From the NCBI GenBank assembly GCA_002688185.1, contig NZCE01000026.1:1-17098 (forward strand): a stretch of 17,098 nucleotides of DNA. Reading direction: 5' to 3'. This document shows, piece after piece, positions 6,481 through 13,483 of the stretch. Source of the stretch: Spirochaetales bacterium (lineage in GTDB: Bacteria > Spirochaetota > Spirochaetia > ARS1246). The first letter of the stretch is position 1. Each line of letters opens with the position of its first letter. The notes under the pieces were generated by a model. It saw only the letters and a program-made list of their open reading frames with translations. It made no database searches and was not told the DNA's origin. The translations under genes were made by a program, and so were the position numbers.

Positions 6481-9309
6481 GTGTTCGTACTGACGATTTT
6501 CTGGATCACCCTCAAGCGACTTGCCCATAATTGGCGGATTGCATTTGGCCTTCTTTTGGGGCTCATTCTTGCCACGGGAATCATGGCTTCTATTCCGATC
6601 TATTCGGCCGGTAGCCTGCAGAAAAGTTTTCTCCAGCAGTGGGTGGATGAAGATTCCTTTAGACCACCACTGGCTCTCATTGTATCACACAGCAATCAAT
6701 ATAGAAAAAAAGAGGTAACCTACGGAGATCTCCTGAAATTGGAATCTTACCTCGGTGGCGAGCTGGAAAAACAGTTTGATGCTCGCCTCATCAGCAAATC
6801 GGTCTTCTCACGCATTGGCGCCAACCCGGTACTTCCGCCGTGGTACGGCGAGCCCGCGCTCTCTTCTCCTAAGGGAGACCTCGCGCAGATGGATAATCTT
6901 GATGTATTGGCAGAAATCATTCTCGGTCGTTGGTATAAACCCCGGGAGGACGGCACTGTAGAATTGGTAGTGGATGAGGTTACCTTCGAAAGGAATGAGC
7001 TGATTATTGGCGATACATTCACCTACTGGTATCCTGTCAGAGAGGGCGAGCCCCTCGGCGCTCTGGCCGCCGAGAACATTCGGGGCGGGTACGTCACCTT
7101 TACCATCGAGCTGGTCGGCCTTTTTCGGGCGAAAACCGGATTTACTACTGAGCATTGGATTTATCCGCCTCCGTTTTCAAATCGAGTTTTCGCGCACCCC
7201 GATGTGTATGGCGATTTTCTCCTCAGTGCTGACGGTCTCGGACTTCGTGCTCAAAATTACGACATGCAATGGGTATACGATTACTCGGATGTAAAAGTGA
7301 ATGATCTGCCCGGACATATTGCCGCTTTTGAGAGAATCGAAAAACGGGCAACGCAAATTGCCCCTGAAACATCGTTCTGGCATTCGCCACTGGAATATTT
7401 CGAGGAGTTCAGCGATCTGCGAAACCAAGTTTCGGTGTTTTTGTCTTCCCTAGGCATGCCGATGATGGGGATGGTGATCTATTACATTATGCTGCTGGCC
7501 GGTATATCCATCGACCACCGAAAAAAAGAAATTATTGTTATGCACAGCCGTGGGGGTGGTCGAGCCCATGTGGCTGTAAGTTTTTTATTAGAGTGGCTCA
7601 TTTTGGGCAGTGTTGCGGTGCTCGTTGGTCCGTTTCTCGGCATTGTGGTAGCTAAGACTATGGGTACATCCGCCGGTTTTATGAGCTTTGTAAATCGTAA
7701 ATCCATGCCGGCCTATATTGGAAACCAGGCAATAAAGTTTGCCCTCGCGGGGGCCGGGGTGGCAATATTTGGGGGAATGCTTCCGGTGTTGGGCACGGTG
7801 CGACAGAGCATTGTAACGTTTACCCAACGTCGCGCGCGGTCGGCTCGCCGCTCCATCATGCATAAAGTGTTTTTGGATGTCATTCTCACCGCCCTGGCGA
7901 TTTACGGTTACAGCCGATTATCGTGGGAAACTTTGCAGCTCGAGCCCGGTGAGCAGGTTCTTACGGAGCCTGGGTTGTTTTTTGTCCCCGTCTTGATGGT
8001 CGTGGGGATTGGGTTGGTGGTGCTCCGAGTTTATCCCTTGGTAATGACGATATTTAGATGGGTAAGCTCAAAAATCCCCGGTGTGATATGGCAGCTCACC
8101 TTTAGGCGGCTTACCCGAAATGCCGGCCAGTATGTCCCACTCATGCTCTTGCTGATTGTAACCGTCTCTTTGGGCATTTATTCGGCGGCTACCGCACGGA
8201 CTCTGATGGTAAACTTTGATCATCAGATTCGCTATGCCATAGGCGCGGACATAGCAACGGAGGAGGAGTGGCAGGATCCCGAGGTATCGGCTCAGCCCGT
8301 CGGACAGGTGGTTTCAGAGCCTCCGTTTTATATGCGTCAGGATCTGCCGGGAGTGCGGGCTGCGGCCCGGGTGTTGAATAGGCGGGTGGAAGTGCGTAGA
8401 GCCGAGCGCTGGTCCGGAACAACCCGTGCTACCATGCTGGCTATTGAGCCCCACGAGTTTGCCCGAACCGCATGGTTCCGAAACGATTTTGGGGATGCAG
8501 CATTTTTAGAATACCTCGCATTGCTGTCAAGACACCGTGAAGGGGTGCTTATTCAATCCAGCGTCTTTGAAAACGCCGAACTTGCCCTCGGCGACACGCT
8601 AACCATCCAATACCGCGGGCAGGAGGTCCCGGCCTATGTCGCCGGCTCCATAGATTACTGGCCGACTCTCAATCCGTACCAACGTCCGTTTATTATCATG
8701 AACCTGGAGCATTTCCAGGACTATACCGCGCTAGAGCAGTATGAAGTTTGGTATCGGATGGAGAAAGACGGAAAAGCGGAGGATCTTGTTAGTTCACTGA
8801 GGTCGATGGGGATCTATGTTACAAGGCTTAGGAATACCCGCACCGAGCTTGTAGAGATGCGCCGCGAGCCATACAGGATGGGCTTTTTTGGACTGCTTTC
8901 CATGGGATTTCTTGTCTCGGCCATAATCACCGCGCTGGGCTTTTTTATCTATAACTATTTTTCAATTCGAGGCCGACTGGTTCAGTTGGGGGCCCTCAGA
9001 GCCATGGGACTTACTTCTTCCCAGATTATCGGCCTCGTAGGGTTGGAGCAGCTCTTCACCATCGGTAGCGGCTTGGCAATTGGTGCGGGAATGGGAGGGT
9101 TCATTTCAAAGCTGTTTCTTCCGCTGTTCCGTTTTCGGGCGCGAGAATTGAATCCGGTTCCACCATTTATCATTGTACTCGAGCAGGCGGATGTCTCGTT
9201 AATTATGGTTGTTACCGCGGCGCTCTTTCTGCTCGTGATCGCCGGCCTCTCGGTGGCGCTGTCACGGCTTAGAGTAAACCAGGCCATCAAATTAGGTGAG
9301 GAGGCATGA
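6481..9309 (+). CDS. Large ABC permease with two FtsX-like modules
   Basis: 942 residues from GTG 6481, set by GGGAAG seven bases upstream and a two-base gap to the adaptor stop. Layout by hydrophobicity: one membrane helix at about 16-41, a large extracytoplasmic domain (about 42-317), a first FtsX-like block of membrane helices (about 318-440) with H-S-R-G-G-G-R-A following the first of them (the coupling region), two more helices (about 460-480 and 497-525), a helix at 545-570, a second large outside domain (about 576-800), then the second FtsX-like block (about 801-936) with L-G-A-L-R-A-M-G-L-T. Thus one chain appears to hold two permease units, so it may act as a pseudo-dimer that suits two different ATPases. 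Substrate unknown: lipids, lipoproteins or peptides are the family's usual cargo. Confidence 0.88.
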   Translation: MFVLTIFWITLKRLAHNWRIAFGLLLGLILATGIMASIPIYSAGSLQKSFLQQWVDEDSFRPPLALIVSHSNQYRKKEVTYGDLLKLESYLGGELEKQFDARLISKSVFSRIGANPVLPPWYGEPALSSPKGDLAQMDNLDVLAEIILGRWYKPREDGTVELVVDEVTFERNELIIGDTFTYWYPVREGEPLGALAAENIRGGYVTFTIELVGLFRAKTGFTTEHWIYPPPFSNRVFAHPDVYGDFLLSADGLGLRAQNYDMQWVYDYSDVKVNDLPGHIAAFERIEKRATQIAPETSFWHSPLEYFEEFSDLRNQVSVFLSSLGMPMMGMVIYYIMLLAGISIDHRKKEIIVMHSRGGGRAHVAVSFLLEWLILGSVAVLVGPFLGIVVAKTMGTSAGFMSFVNRKSMPAYIGNQAIKFALAGAGVAIFGGMLPVLGTVRQSIVTFTQRRARSARRSIMHKVFLDVILTALAIYGYSRLSWETLQLEPGEQVLTEPGLFFVPVLMVVGIGLVVLRVYPLVMTIFRWVSSKIPGVIWQLTFRRLTRNAGQYVPLMLLLIVTVSLGIYSAATARTLMVNFDHQIRYAIGADIATEEEWQDPEVSAQPVGQVVSEPPFYMRQDLPGVRAAARVLNRRVEVRRAERWSGTTRATMLAIEPHEFARTAWFRNDFGDAAFLEYLALLSRHREGVLIQSSVFENAELALGDTLTIQYRGQEVPAYVAGSIDYWPTLNPYQRPFIIMNLEHFQDYTALEQYEVWYRMEKDGKAEDLVSSLRSMGIYVTRLRNTRTELVEMRREPYRMGFFGLLSMGFLVSAIITALGFFIYNYFSIRGRLVQLGALRAMGLTSSQIIGLVGLEQLFTIGSGLAIGAGMGGFISKLFLPLFRFRARELNPVPPFIIVLEQADVSLIMVVTAALFLLVIAGLSVALSRLRVNQAIKLGEEA

Positions 9310-10235
9310 TGACGGATCAGCCGTTTATCCAGTGCGAGAACCTGGTAAAAATCTACAAGATCGAAGATATAGAAGTAGTGGCGCTGCAGGGCCTGGATCT
9401 GACCGTCGAGTCCGGCGAGCTTGCGGCGATAATAGGACCGAGCGGAAGCGGCAAGTCATCGCTCCTCAATATCCTCGGCGGGCTCGATTTTCCGTCCGCT
9501 GGAAAAGCCCAAGTGGGAGACGTTGATCTCGTCCGCATGAATGATGCCGACAGAATCCGATATCGTAGGAAAACCGCGGGTTTTGTCTGGCAAAACGTAA
9601 GCAGGAACCTGATACCGTATCTCAACGCTCTGGAGAATGTCGAGATGCCGATGATACTTTCAGGGGTTTTTGATAAGGGCCGCGCCAAAGAACTCCTTGA
9701 CGTTGTTGGTCTCAAAGATCGTATGCGTCACCTTCCATCGGGGATGTCAGGAGGGGAGCAGCAGCGTGTGGCCATCGCTATCGGATTGGCAAACAAACCG
9801 TCGGTGTTGCTTGCCGACGAGCCAACGGGATCTCTGGACACTGCGAATAGAGATCATCTCTTGCGTGTGTTTGACGATGTCCGCAGGCAACTCGGGGTAA
9901 CCATCGTCATCGTTACTCACGACCGAGATATGGCAAAAGCCGTTGACCGCTATGTAGAAATTCGGGACGGGAAGACGAGCAGAGAGGCCGTGCGGAGGAG
10001 CGACGATTTGCTGCTCTCAGGACCCGGGAGTTCCGGCGCCGACGGCTGGGAAGAGGAGTACAAACGGGAGGCGGACACCCATGAGGTATACACCCTCCTC
10101 GATTCAGCCGGACGTCTGCAAATCCCCGGTGAGGTCCTCGCCACCCACGGTATTCGGGATCGTGTGATACTCACTGAAGAAGATGATCGGATAGTGATTA
10201 GCGCACCAAAGAAAACCGAAGATGATACATCTTAG
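9306..10235 (+). CDS. ABC ATPase with a C-terminal AbrB/MazE-like domain
   Basis: 309 residues, about 75 longer than its partner. Residues 1-225 are a complete LolD/MacB-type ATPase: Walker A G-P-S-G-S-G-K-S at 44-51, Gln96, signature M-S-G-G-E-Q-Q at 147-153, Walker B L-L-A-D-E-P with Glu172, and switch His205. A variable linker (226-258) leads to about 260-302, where V-Y-T-L-L-D-S-A-G-R-L-Q-I-P is followed by V-I-L-T-E-E-D-D-R-I-V-I-S-A-P. That is the strand, Gly-Arg turn and second-hairpin pattern of swapped-hairpin AbrB/MazE proteins, which usually dimerise and bind DNA or partner proteins. Start: ATG 9306 (overlap ATGA) or ATG 9309, which has GAGGAGG four bases ahead. The fold of the tail is my judgement from pattern only. 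Confidence 0.85.
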   Translation: MMTDQPFIQCENLVKIYKIEDIEVVALQGLDLTVESGELAAIIGPSGSGKSSLLNILGGLDFPSAGKAQVGDVDLVRMNDADRIRYRRKTAGFVWQNVSRNLIPYLNALENVEMPMILSGVFDKGRAKELLDVVGLKDRMRHLPSGMSGGEQQRVAIAIGLANKPSVLLADEPTGSLDTANRDHLLRVFDDVRRQLGVTIVIVTHDRDMAKAVDRYVEIRDGKTSREAVRRSDDLLLSGPGSSGADGWEEEYKREADTHEVYTLLDSAGRLQIPGEVLATHGIRDRVILTEEDDRIVISAPKKTEDDTS

Positions 10236-10292
10236 GCACGGCAGAGCTCTTTCTCCTAATGGCTCTTAAGTTGCGTCAATATGCTTTTAGTA

Positions 10293-12284
10293 TTACTCAA
10301 AATACCACTGAAAGGACCAGCCATAGTCCATGAGAGATGTATTGTTTGCCCATACGCCGTCAGCCGGGAAGTTTTTGATGTTGTTTTTCAGTGCAATTGG
10401 CTGCTTCATGCTCCCTACTACGCCCAGAACAAACAGTTGCTCGGATTGAATGCGGAAGATCTCTTTCCCAAGGCGTGTTATCTCGGCTTCATCGGTGGTG
10501 TCCTGCATCTGGAGCCAGAGCTCACGCATTCTCATTACTTCCGCCGGGGGTTCTTCTCCCTGTTCTCCGCCGCTGCTGACCCATTGGTGCCACGCATGGG
10601 CGTGCCACGTGGAGCCGCCGTATGAGGTGCCCGGAATAAACCACGGACCGAGAATCTGAAAGTTGAAATCATCTATGCTGTCGATGCCCCACATACTGAT
10701 ATGTACCTGACCGGCAAAGAAACGTTTGACCCAGAGGGATACCTCGAGCTCTTTGAGAATCGTTCGCACCCCGACGGCCTCCCAATACTCTTTGAGAAGG
10801 GGCCGGATTTTTGAGTAGCCACGGATTACTCCAACGTCCACATCTTCGATAATGACCGTTAACGGTTCGCCGTTATCCTGTCTAAGCCTAAACTTTCTGT
10901 TCGAGTCCCATGGTAGCCCGATATTATCAAGAAGCTCATTGGCCAGATTCGTATCGTATTGGGCATAGGATTCCAGGAATGCGGGTTTGCTAAAGCGGCT
11001 TCCCGGGAGGGCGCCTGCCTGGGCGGGATAGGAGACGCCAAAGTACGCGACCTTATTAGCCTCATCCCGGTTTATGGCCACCGAGAGTGCCTGCCGAAAC
11101 CGCACATCCTTGAAAAGCCCACGCAGGTACGGATCGATTTCCACCGGAAAACTCTGGTTAATCAAAATACTCGGCATGGCGCCCATAGGCATGTCCCAGA
11201 GATAGGTCGTAAAATCACCGTTTTTCTCGGTATCCTTGAGTATAGGTATTTCAGTAAACTGAAGAGCGGCCGCACTGTAGTCGACCCGCCCGGCAAGCAC
11301 CTTGGCCAAAAGGACCTCAGCGTTTTCGGAGAGCTCGGCAACGATTTTGTCGAAATACGGAAGCTGATTTCCATCGGTATCTACCTTCCAGTAGTACGGA
11401 TTTCGTTCAGCGATCCAGAGCTCAGGCCGATATTCCACGGTTTTCCAAGGGAAAATCGTCGGCAGATCAGGATTCTGAACATACTCGTTTCCCGCCAGAC
11501 TTCCGCCCCGGTTCTGAAAGTACTCGTACCAGTTGTCAAATCCGTTGTCGGTGGCAAGTTTCTGAGCGTTCTCATTGTACTTGATGTGAAATTGTTCGAG
11601 GTAGTGTTTGGGTCTGATGCGTGTCTGTTGAACGGCGGTGACACAGAGGTAGTAGGTGAAAAATCGGTTTGGCTTGGCAAAGTCAAACTCCAAAGCGAAG
11701 TCGTCAACCTTGCTCACCTTCATAAGCTCTCCGCCGGGCCTATAGACGCTCGGGACGTCGGCTGTCACCTCCTCATTCAGCACGATGTCTTCCCACCAGA
11801 ATAAATAATCGTCGGCGGTAACCGGCACGCCGTCGGACCACTTCATACCCTTTCTGAGATGGAGCGTGAAAGTGCGGAAACCGTTTGAGAACACACCGTC
11901 CTTAGCGATATCTGGCACGATTTTGCCCGCTGCCATGTTGTCGTACCAGCTGTGATCGGCAGTCCCGAAATCTTGCGCAAGGGCGAACAGTCCATGCTTG
12001 ACCAAACCGTGGATGTCGTTAAAGCCCTGCATATCAACGATATTGAGGGTGCCGCCGTATGTTCCAACGCTATCCACCGGCTTTACTACCTGCGCGTCCT
12101 CCGGAAGTCTTTCTTCCAAGGGCGGCAACGTGCCGGCTTCTACCATTTCAGCAAGCATCGGTGCTTCTTGTGTGCCCGTCGCGCCAGCACCGCTCGAGCT
12201 CGTTTCAGTTCCTCCGGAGGCAAAGCCAAAAACCGCTGCCACAAAGAGCGCTACAAAACATGAGACGAGTCTGTGTTCCATCAT
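10293..12284 (-). CDS. Family 5 extracellular solute-binding protein (oligopeptide/oligosaccharide type)
   Basis: 663 residues, longer than most DppA/OppA-type proteins. It has an N-terminal hydrophobic signal ending V-F-G-F-A then S-G-G; Cys9 lies inside the hydrophobic core and there is no lipobox, so signal peptidase I is likely, with tethering absent. Then come a Ser/Gly/Ala-rich linker and a segment L-P-P-L-E-E-R-L-P that often precedes the binding domain. Family hallmarks: L-R-K-G-M-K-W-S-D-G-V-P-V-T-A-D-D and the later F-K-D-V-R-F-R-Q-A-L-S-V-A-I-N-R-D. ATG 12284 and ATG 12281 follow one another; AAGGGG five bases ahead favours 12281. An upstream in-frame ATG at 12335 has no ribosome site. 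No permease or ATPase gene lies alongside, so it is an orphan receptor in this window. Confidence 0.87.
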   Translation of the reverse strand: MMEHRLVSCFVALFVAAVFGFASGGTETSSSGAGATGTQEAPMLAEMVEAGTLPPLEERLPEDAQVVKPVDSVGTYGGTLNIVDMQGFNDIHGLVKHGLFALAQDFGTADHSWYDNMAAGKIVPDIAKDGVFSNGFRTFTLHLRKGMKWSDGVPVTADDYLFWWEDIVLNEEVTADVPSVYRPGGELMKVSKVDDFALEFDFAKPNRFFTYYLCVTAVQQTRIRPKHYLEQFHIKYNENAQKLATDNGFDNWYEYFQNRGGSLAGNEYVQNPDLPTIFPWKTVEYRPELWIAERNPYYWKVDTDGNQLPYFDKIVAELSENAEVLLAKVLAGRVDYSAAALQFTEIPILKDTEKNGDFTTYLWDMPMGAMPSILINQSFPVEIDPYLRGLFKDVRFRQALSVAINRDEANKVAYFGVSYPAQAGALPGSRFSKPAFLESYAQYDTNLANELLDNIGLPWDSNRKFRLRQDNGEPLTVIIEDVDVGVIRGYSKIRPLLKEYWEAVGVRTILKELEVSLWVKRFFAGQVHISMWGIDSIDDFNFQILGPWFIPGTSYGGSTWHAHAWHQWVSSGGEQGEEPPAEVMRMRELWLQMQDTTDEAEITRLGKEIFRIQSEQLFVLGVVGSMKQPIALKNNIKNFPADGVWANNTSLMDYGWSFQWYFE

Positions 12285-12314
12285 TGCCCCTTCTCTGTGG
12301 CGAAATGCGCCGGC

Positions 12315-12333
12315 GTGTATACATAATATACAC
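12315..12333. promoter_or_regulatory. Perfect inverted repeat, candidate operator of the binding-protein gene
   Basis: GTGTATA (12315-12321), five bases, TATACAC (12327-12333): a perfect 7-base dyad 31-49 bases before the binding-protein start on the minus strand. The centre reads as a TATATT or TATTAT -10-like box on the minus strand, so a bound repressor would cover the promoter. LacI-, GntR- or TetR-type regulators bind dyads of this size; which one is unknown. Confidence 0.4.
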
Positions 12334-12435
12334 ATGCACGTCGCCTTCTTGAGATTTAGCTAATATACCCTAATAAATGGGGCGGGACCTGTCAAATTCT
12401 CACTATCCCTTCGCCCATTTTTGGAGATTTTGCCG

Positions 12436-12444
12436 CACGGTTTG
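12436..12444 (+). repeat. 9-bp direct repeat, left flank of the MITE-like element
   Basis: CACGGTTTG, identical to 12562-12570 and directly abutting the element. It is exactly nine bases: the next base on each side differs between the two copies. This fits a target-site duplication made by a transposase. Confidence 0.6.
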
Positions 12445-12561
12445 TAGAGTGCGTCGAAGCTTGCATTTTTGTCTTGAGAGCCGCAAATTGCCGACTCCGG
12501 TGGACTTCAGGCCCTCAAAATCAGCAGGTATATTAAAAACTGCAAGCTTCGACGCACTCCT
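12445..12561. mobile_element. MITE-like non-autonomous element, 117 bp
   Basis: Two perfect 19-base inverted repeats, GAGTGCGTCGAAGCTTGCA (12447-12465) and its reverse complement (12541-12559), sit two bases inside the element ends. After one mismatch the pairing continues for four more bases (T12467-12470 with A12536-12539). A second stem, TTGAGAGCC (12474-12482) with GGCCCTCAA (12510-12518), pairs 8 of 9. The whole element is flanked by identical 9-bp repeats. No ORF inside could encode a transposase. IS families that leave 9-bp duplications include IS1, IS10/IS50 and IS903 types; which family mobilises this one is unknown. Confidence 0.6.
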
Positions 12562-12570
12562 CACGGTTTG
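12562..12570 (+). repeat. 9-bp direct repeat, right flank of the MITE-like element
   Basis: CACGGTTTG, the second copy of the repeat at 12436-12444. Removing the element and one copy would restore a single CACGGTTTG before CACCAACC, consistent with insertion into ordinary intergenic DNA. Confidence 0.6.
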
Positions 12571-12622
12571 CACCAACCTATGCACTTTGCTATCATGTCA
12601 CCGGTTGGGCCCTACATGCCCG

Positions 12623-12640
12623 TTCGCGGTAGCCCGCGAA
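12623..12640. repeat. Perfect hairpin upstream of the SDR gene
   Basis: TTCGCGG (12623-12629), loop TAGC, CCGCGAA (12634-12640): a perfect 7-base stem with tetraloop. It is not followed by a T-run on either strand, so it is not a classical terminator; an operator or mRNA leader structure is possible. Confidence 0.35.
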
Positions 12641-12741
12641 TCTGTATCGATTATTCAAGCAGGAGCGTGATTCTCTTTGATAACCTACCATGCTATCTCA
12701 CACACCCATTGGGACCGCGACATGAGCCTTCTTAGGAAACC

Positions 12742-13455
12742 ATGAGGGTAGCTTTAGTTACCGGCGCGAGTCGAGGTATCGGCAGAGCAATTGCCTTGGA
12801 TTTGGCGTCACGTGGTTTTGATCTGCTAGTTGCCGCACGGGGTGAATCCGCGCTCAGAGAGTTAGGCCGGGAGATTGGACAGCGAACCGGGAGAACGGCC
12901 CATATAGCCGTCGTCGATATGGGGCATCTCGAGTCTGCTGACGTAATTCTCTCAATATTGAAGGAACGCTATGACAGGTTGGACGTTTTGGTAAACAACG
13001 CGGGCATTGCGTTATCCAAACCATTTGGTGAGTATTGCGCGGCCGATTGGGAACGGACAATGAATATTAACGCCCGGGCGCCTTTTTTCCTCACACAGAA
13101 ATGCCTGCCGCAACTCCTGGAGGCCAAGCCCGGCTACGTCATCAACATCTGCTCGGTAGTCTCAAAAAAGGGATATCCCGAGCAGTCGGTATATTCAGCA
13201 TCAAAACATGCTCTGCTCGGCCTGACCAAATCGATTGCAAAGGAAATCTCTGCATTTGGAATCAGAGTCCATGCCGTGCTCCCGGGCGCGGTAGATACAG
13301 ACATGGTTCGAGGCGTGCGGCCGGACATCGATGCCGGTGAGCTTATTAGCCCTTCAGAAGTTGCCTCGGTTGTCGGAGCGCTCATCGAGATGGGTGGCAA
13401 TGCGGTCATTGATGAGGTAGAAATCAGAAGAAAATCAAAGCCGCCATGGGCCTAG
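12742..13455 (+). CDS. SDR family NAD(P)-dependent oxidoreductase
   Basis: 237 residues, classical short-chain dehydrogenase length. The cofactor motif T-G-A-S-R-G-I-G is at 7-14, followed by Ala-Ala-Arg33 after the second strand, which hints at NADP preference, and then Asp59 and N-N-A-G at 85-88. The catalytic set is Asn110, Ser138, Tyr151 and Lys155 (V-Y-S-A-S-K). The C-terminus keeps the substrate loop P-G-A-V-D-T-D-M. The ATG at 12742 follows AGGAAACC. It is a cytoplasmic oxidoreductase of an alcohol or carbonyl in an unknown pathway; ribitol/sorbitol-type or 3-ketoacyl reductase-like roles are both possible. It ends 28 bases before the stop of the convergent URO-D-like gene, and no terminator is visible between them. 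Confidence 0.9.
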   Translation: MRVALVTGASRGIGRAIALDLASRGFDLLVAARGESALRELGREIGQRTGRTAHIAVVDMGHLESADVILSILKERYDRLDVLVNNAGIALSKPFGEYCAADWERTMNINARAPFFLTQKCLPQLLEAKPGYVINICSVVSKKGYPEQSVYSASKHALLGLTKSIAKEISAFGIRVHAVLPGAVDTDMVRGVRPDIDAGELISPSEVASVVGALIEMGGNAVIDEVEIRRKSKPPWA

Positions 13456-13483
13456 GACACATACGGCTTTCCCTACGATGCCG

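Larger units (their letters stand above)
12285..12741. other. Non-coding region between the binding protein and SDR genes
   Basis: About 457 bases without a supported gene; frames here are short and no ribosome site precedes them. In order it holds: a palindromic operator candidate (12315-12333) in the upstream region of the binding-protein gene, AT-rich leader sequence, the MITE-like element (12445-12561) with its flanking repeats, a perfect hairpin (12623-12640), and the region leading into the SDR gene, where AGGA lies six bases before ATG 12742. I found no convincing -35/-10 pair for the SDR gene. Confidence 0.7.

Noticed and set aside
10236..10292. Terminator between the convergent ABC operon and binding-protein gene
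   Set aside because: Only 5-base stems (AGAGC/GCTCT with a 14-base loop) and no T-run after them; not convincing.
10959..11804. 281-codon open frame on the plus strand
   Set aside because: It lies entirely inside the binding-protein gene on the other strand, whose product has clear family-5 motifs; it has no recognisable domain and is an antisense shadow.
12377..12670. 97-codon open frame across the MITE-like element
   Set aside because: No ribosome site, Cys/Arg/Ser-rich composition typical of chance frames, and it runs through the inverted repeats and hairpin.
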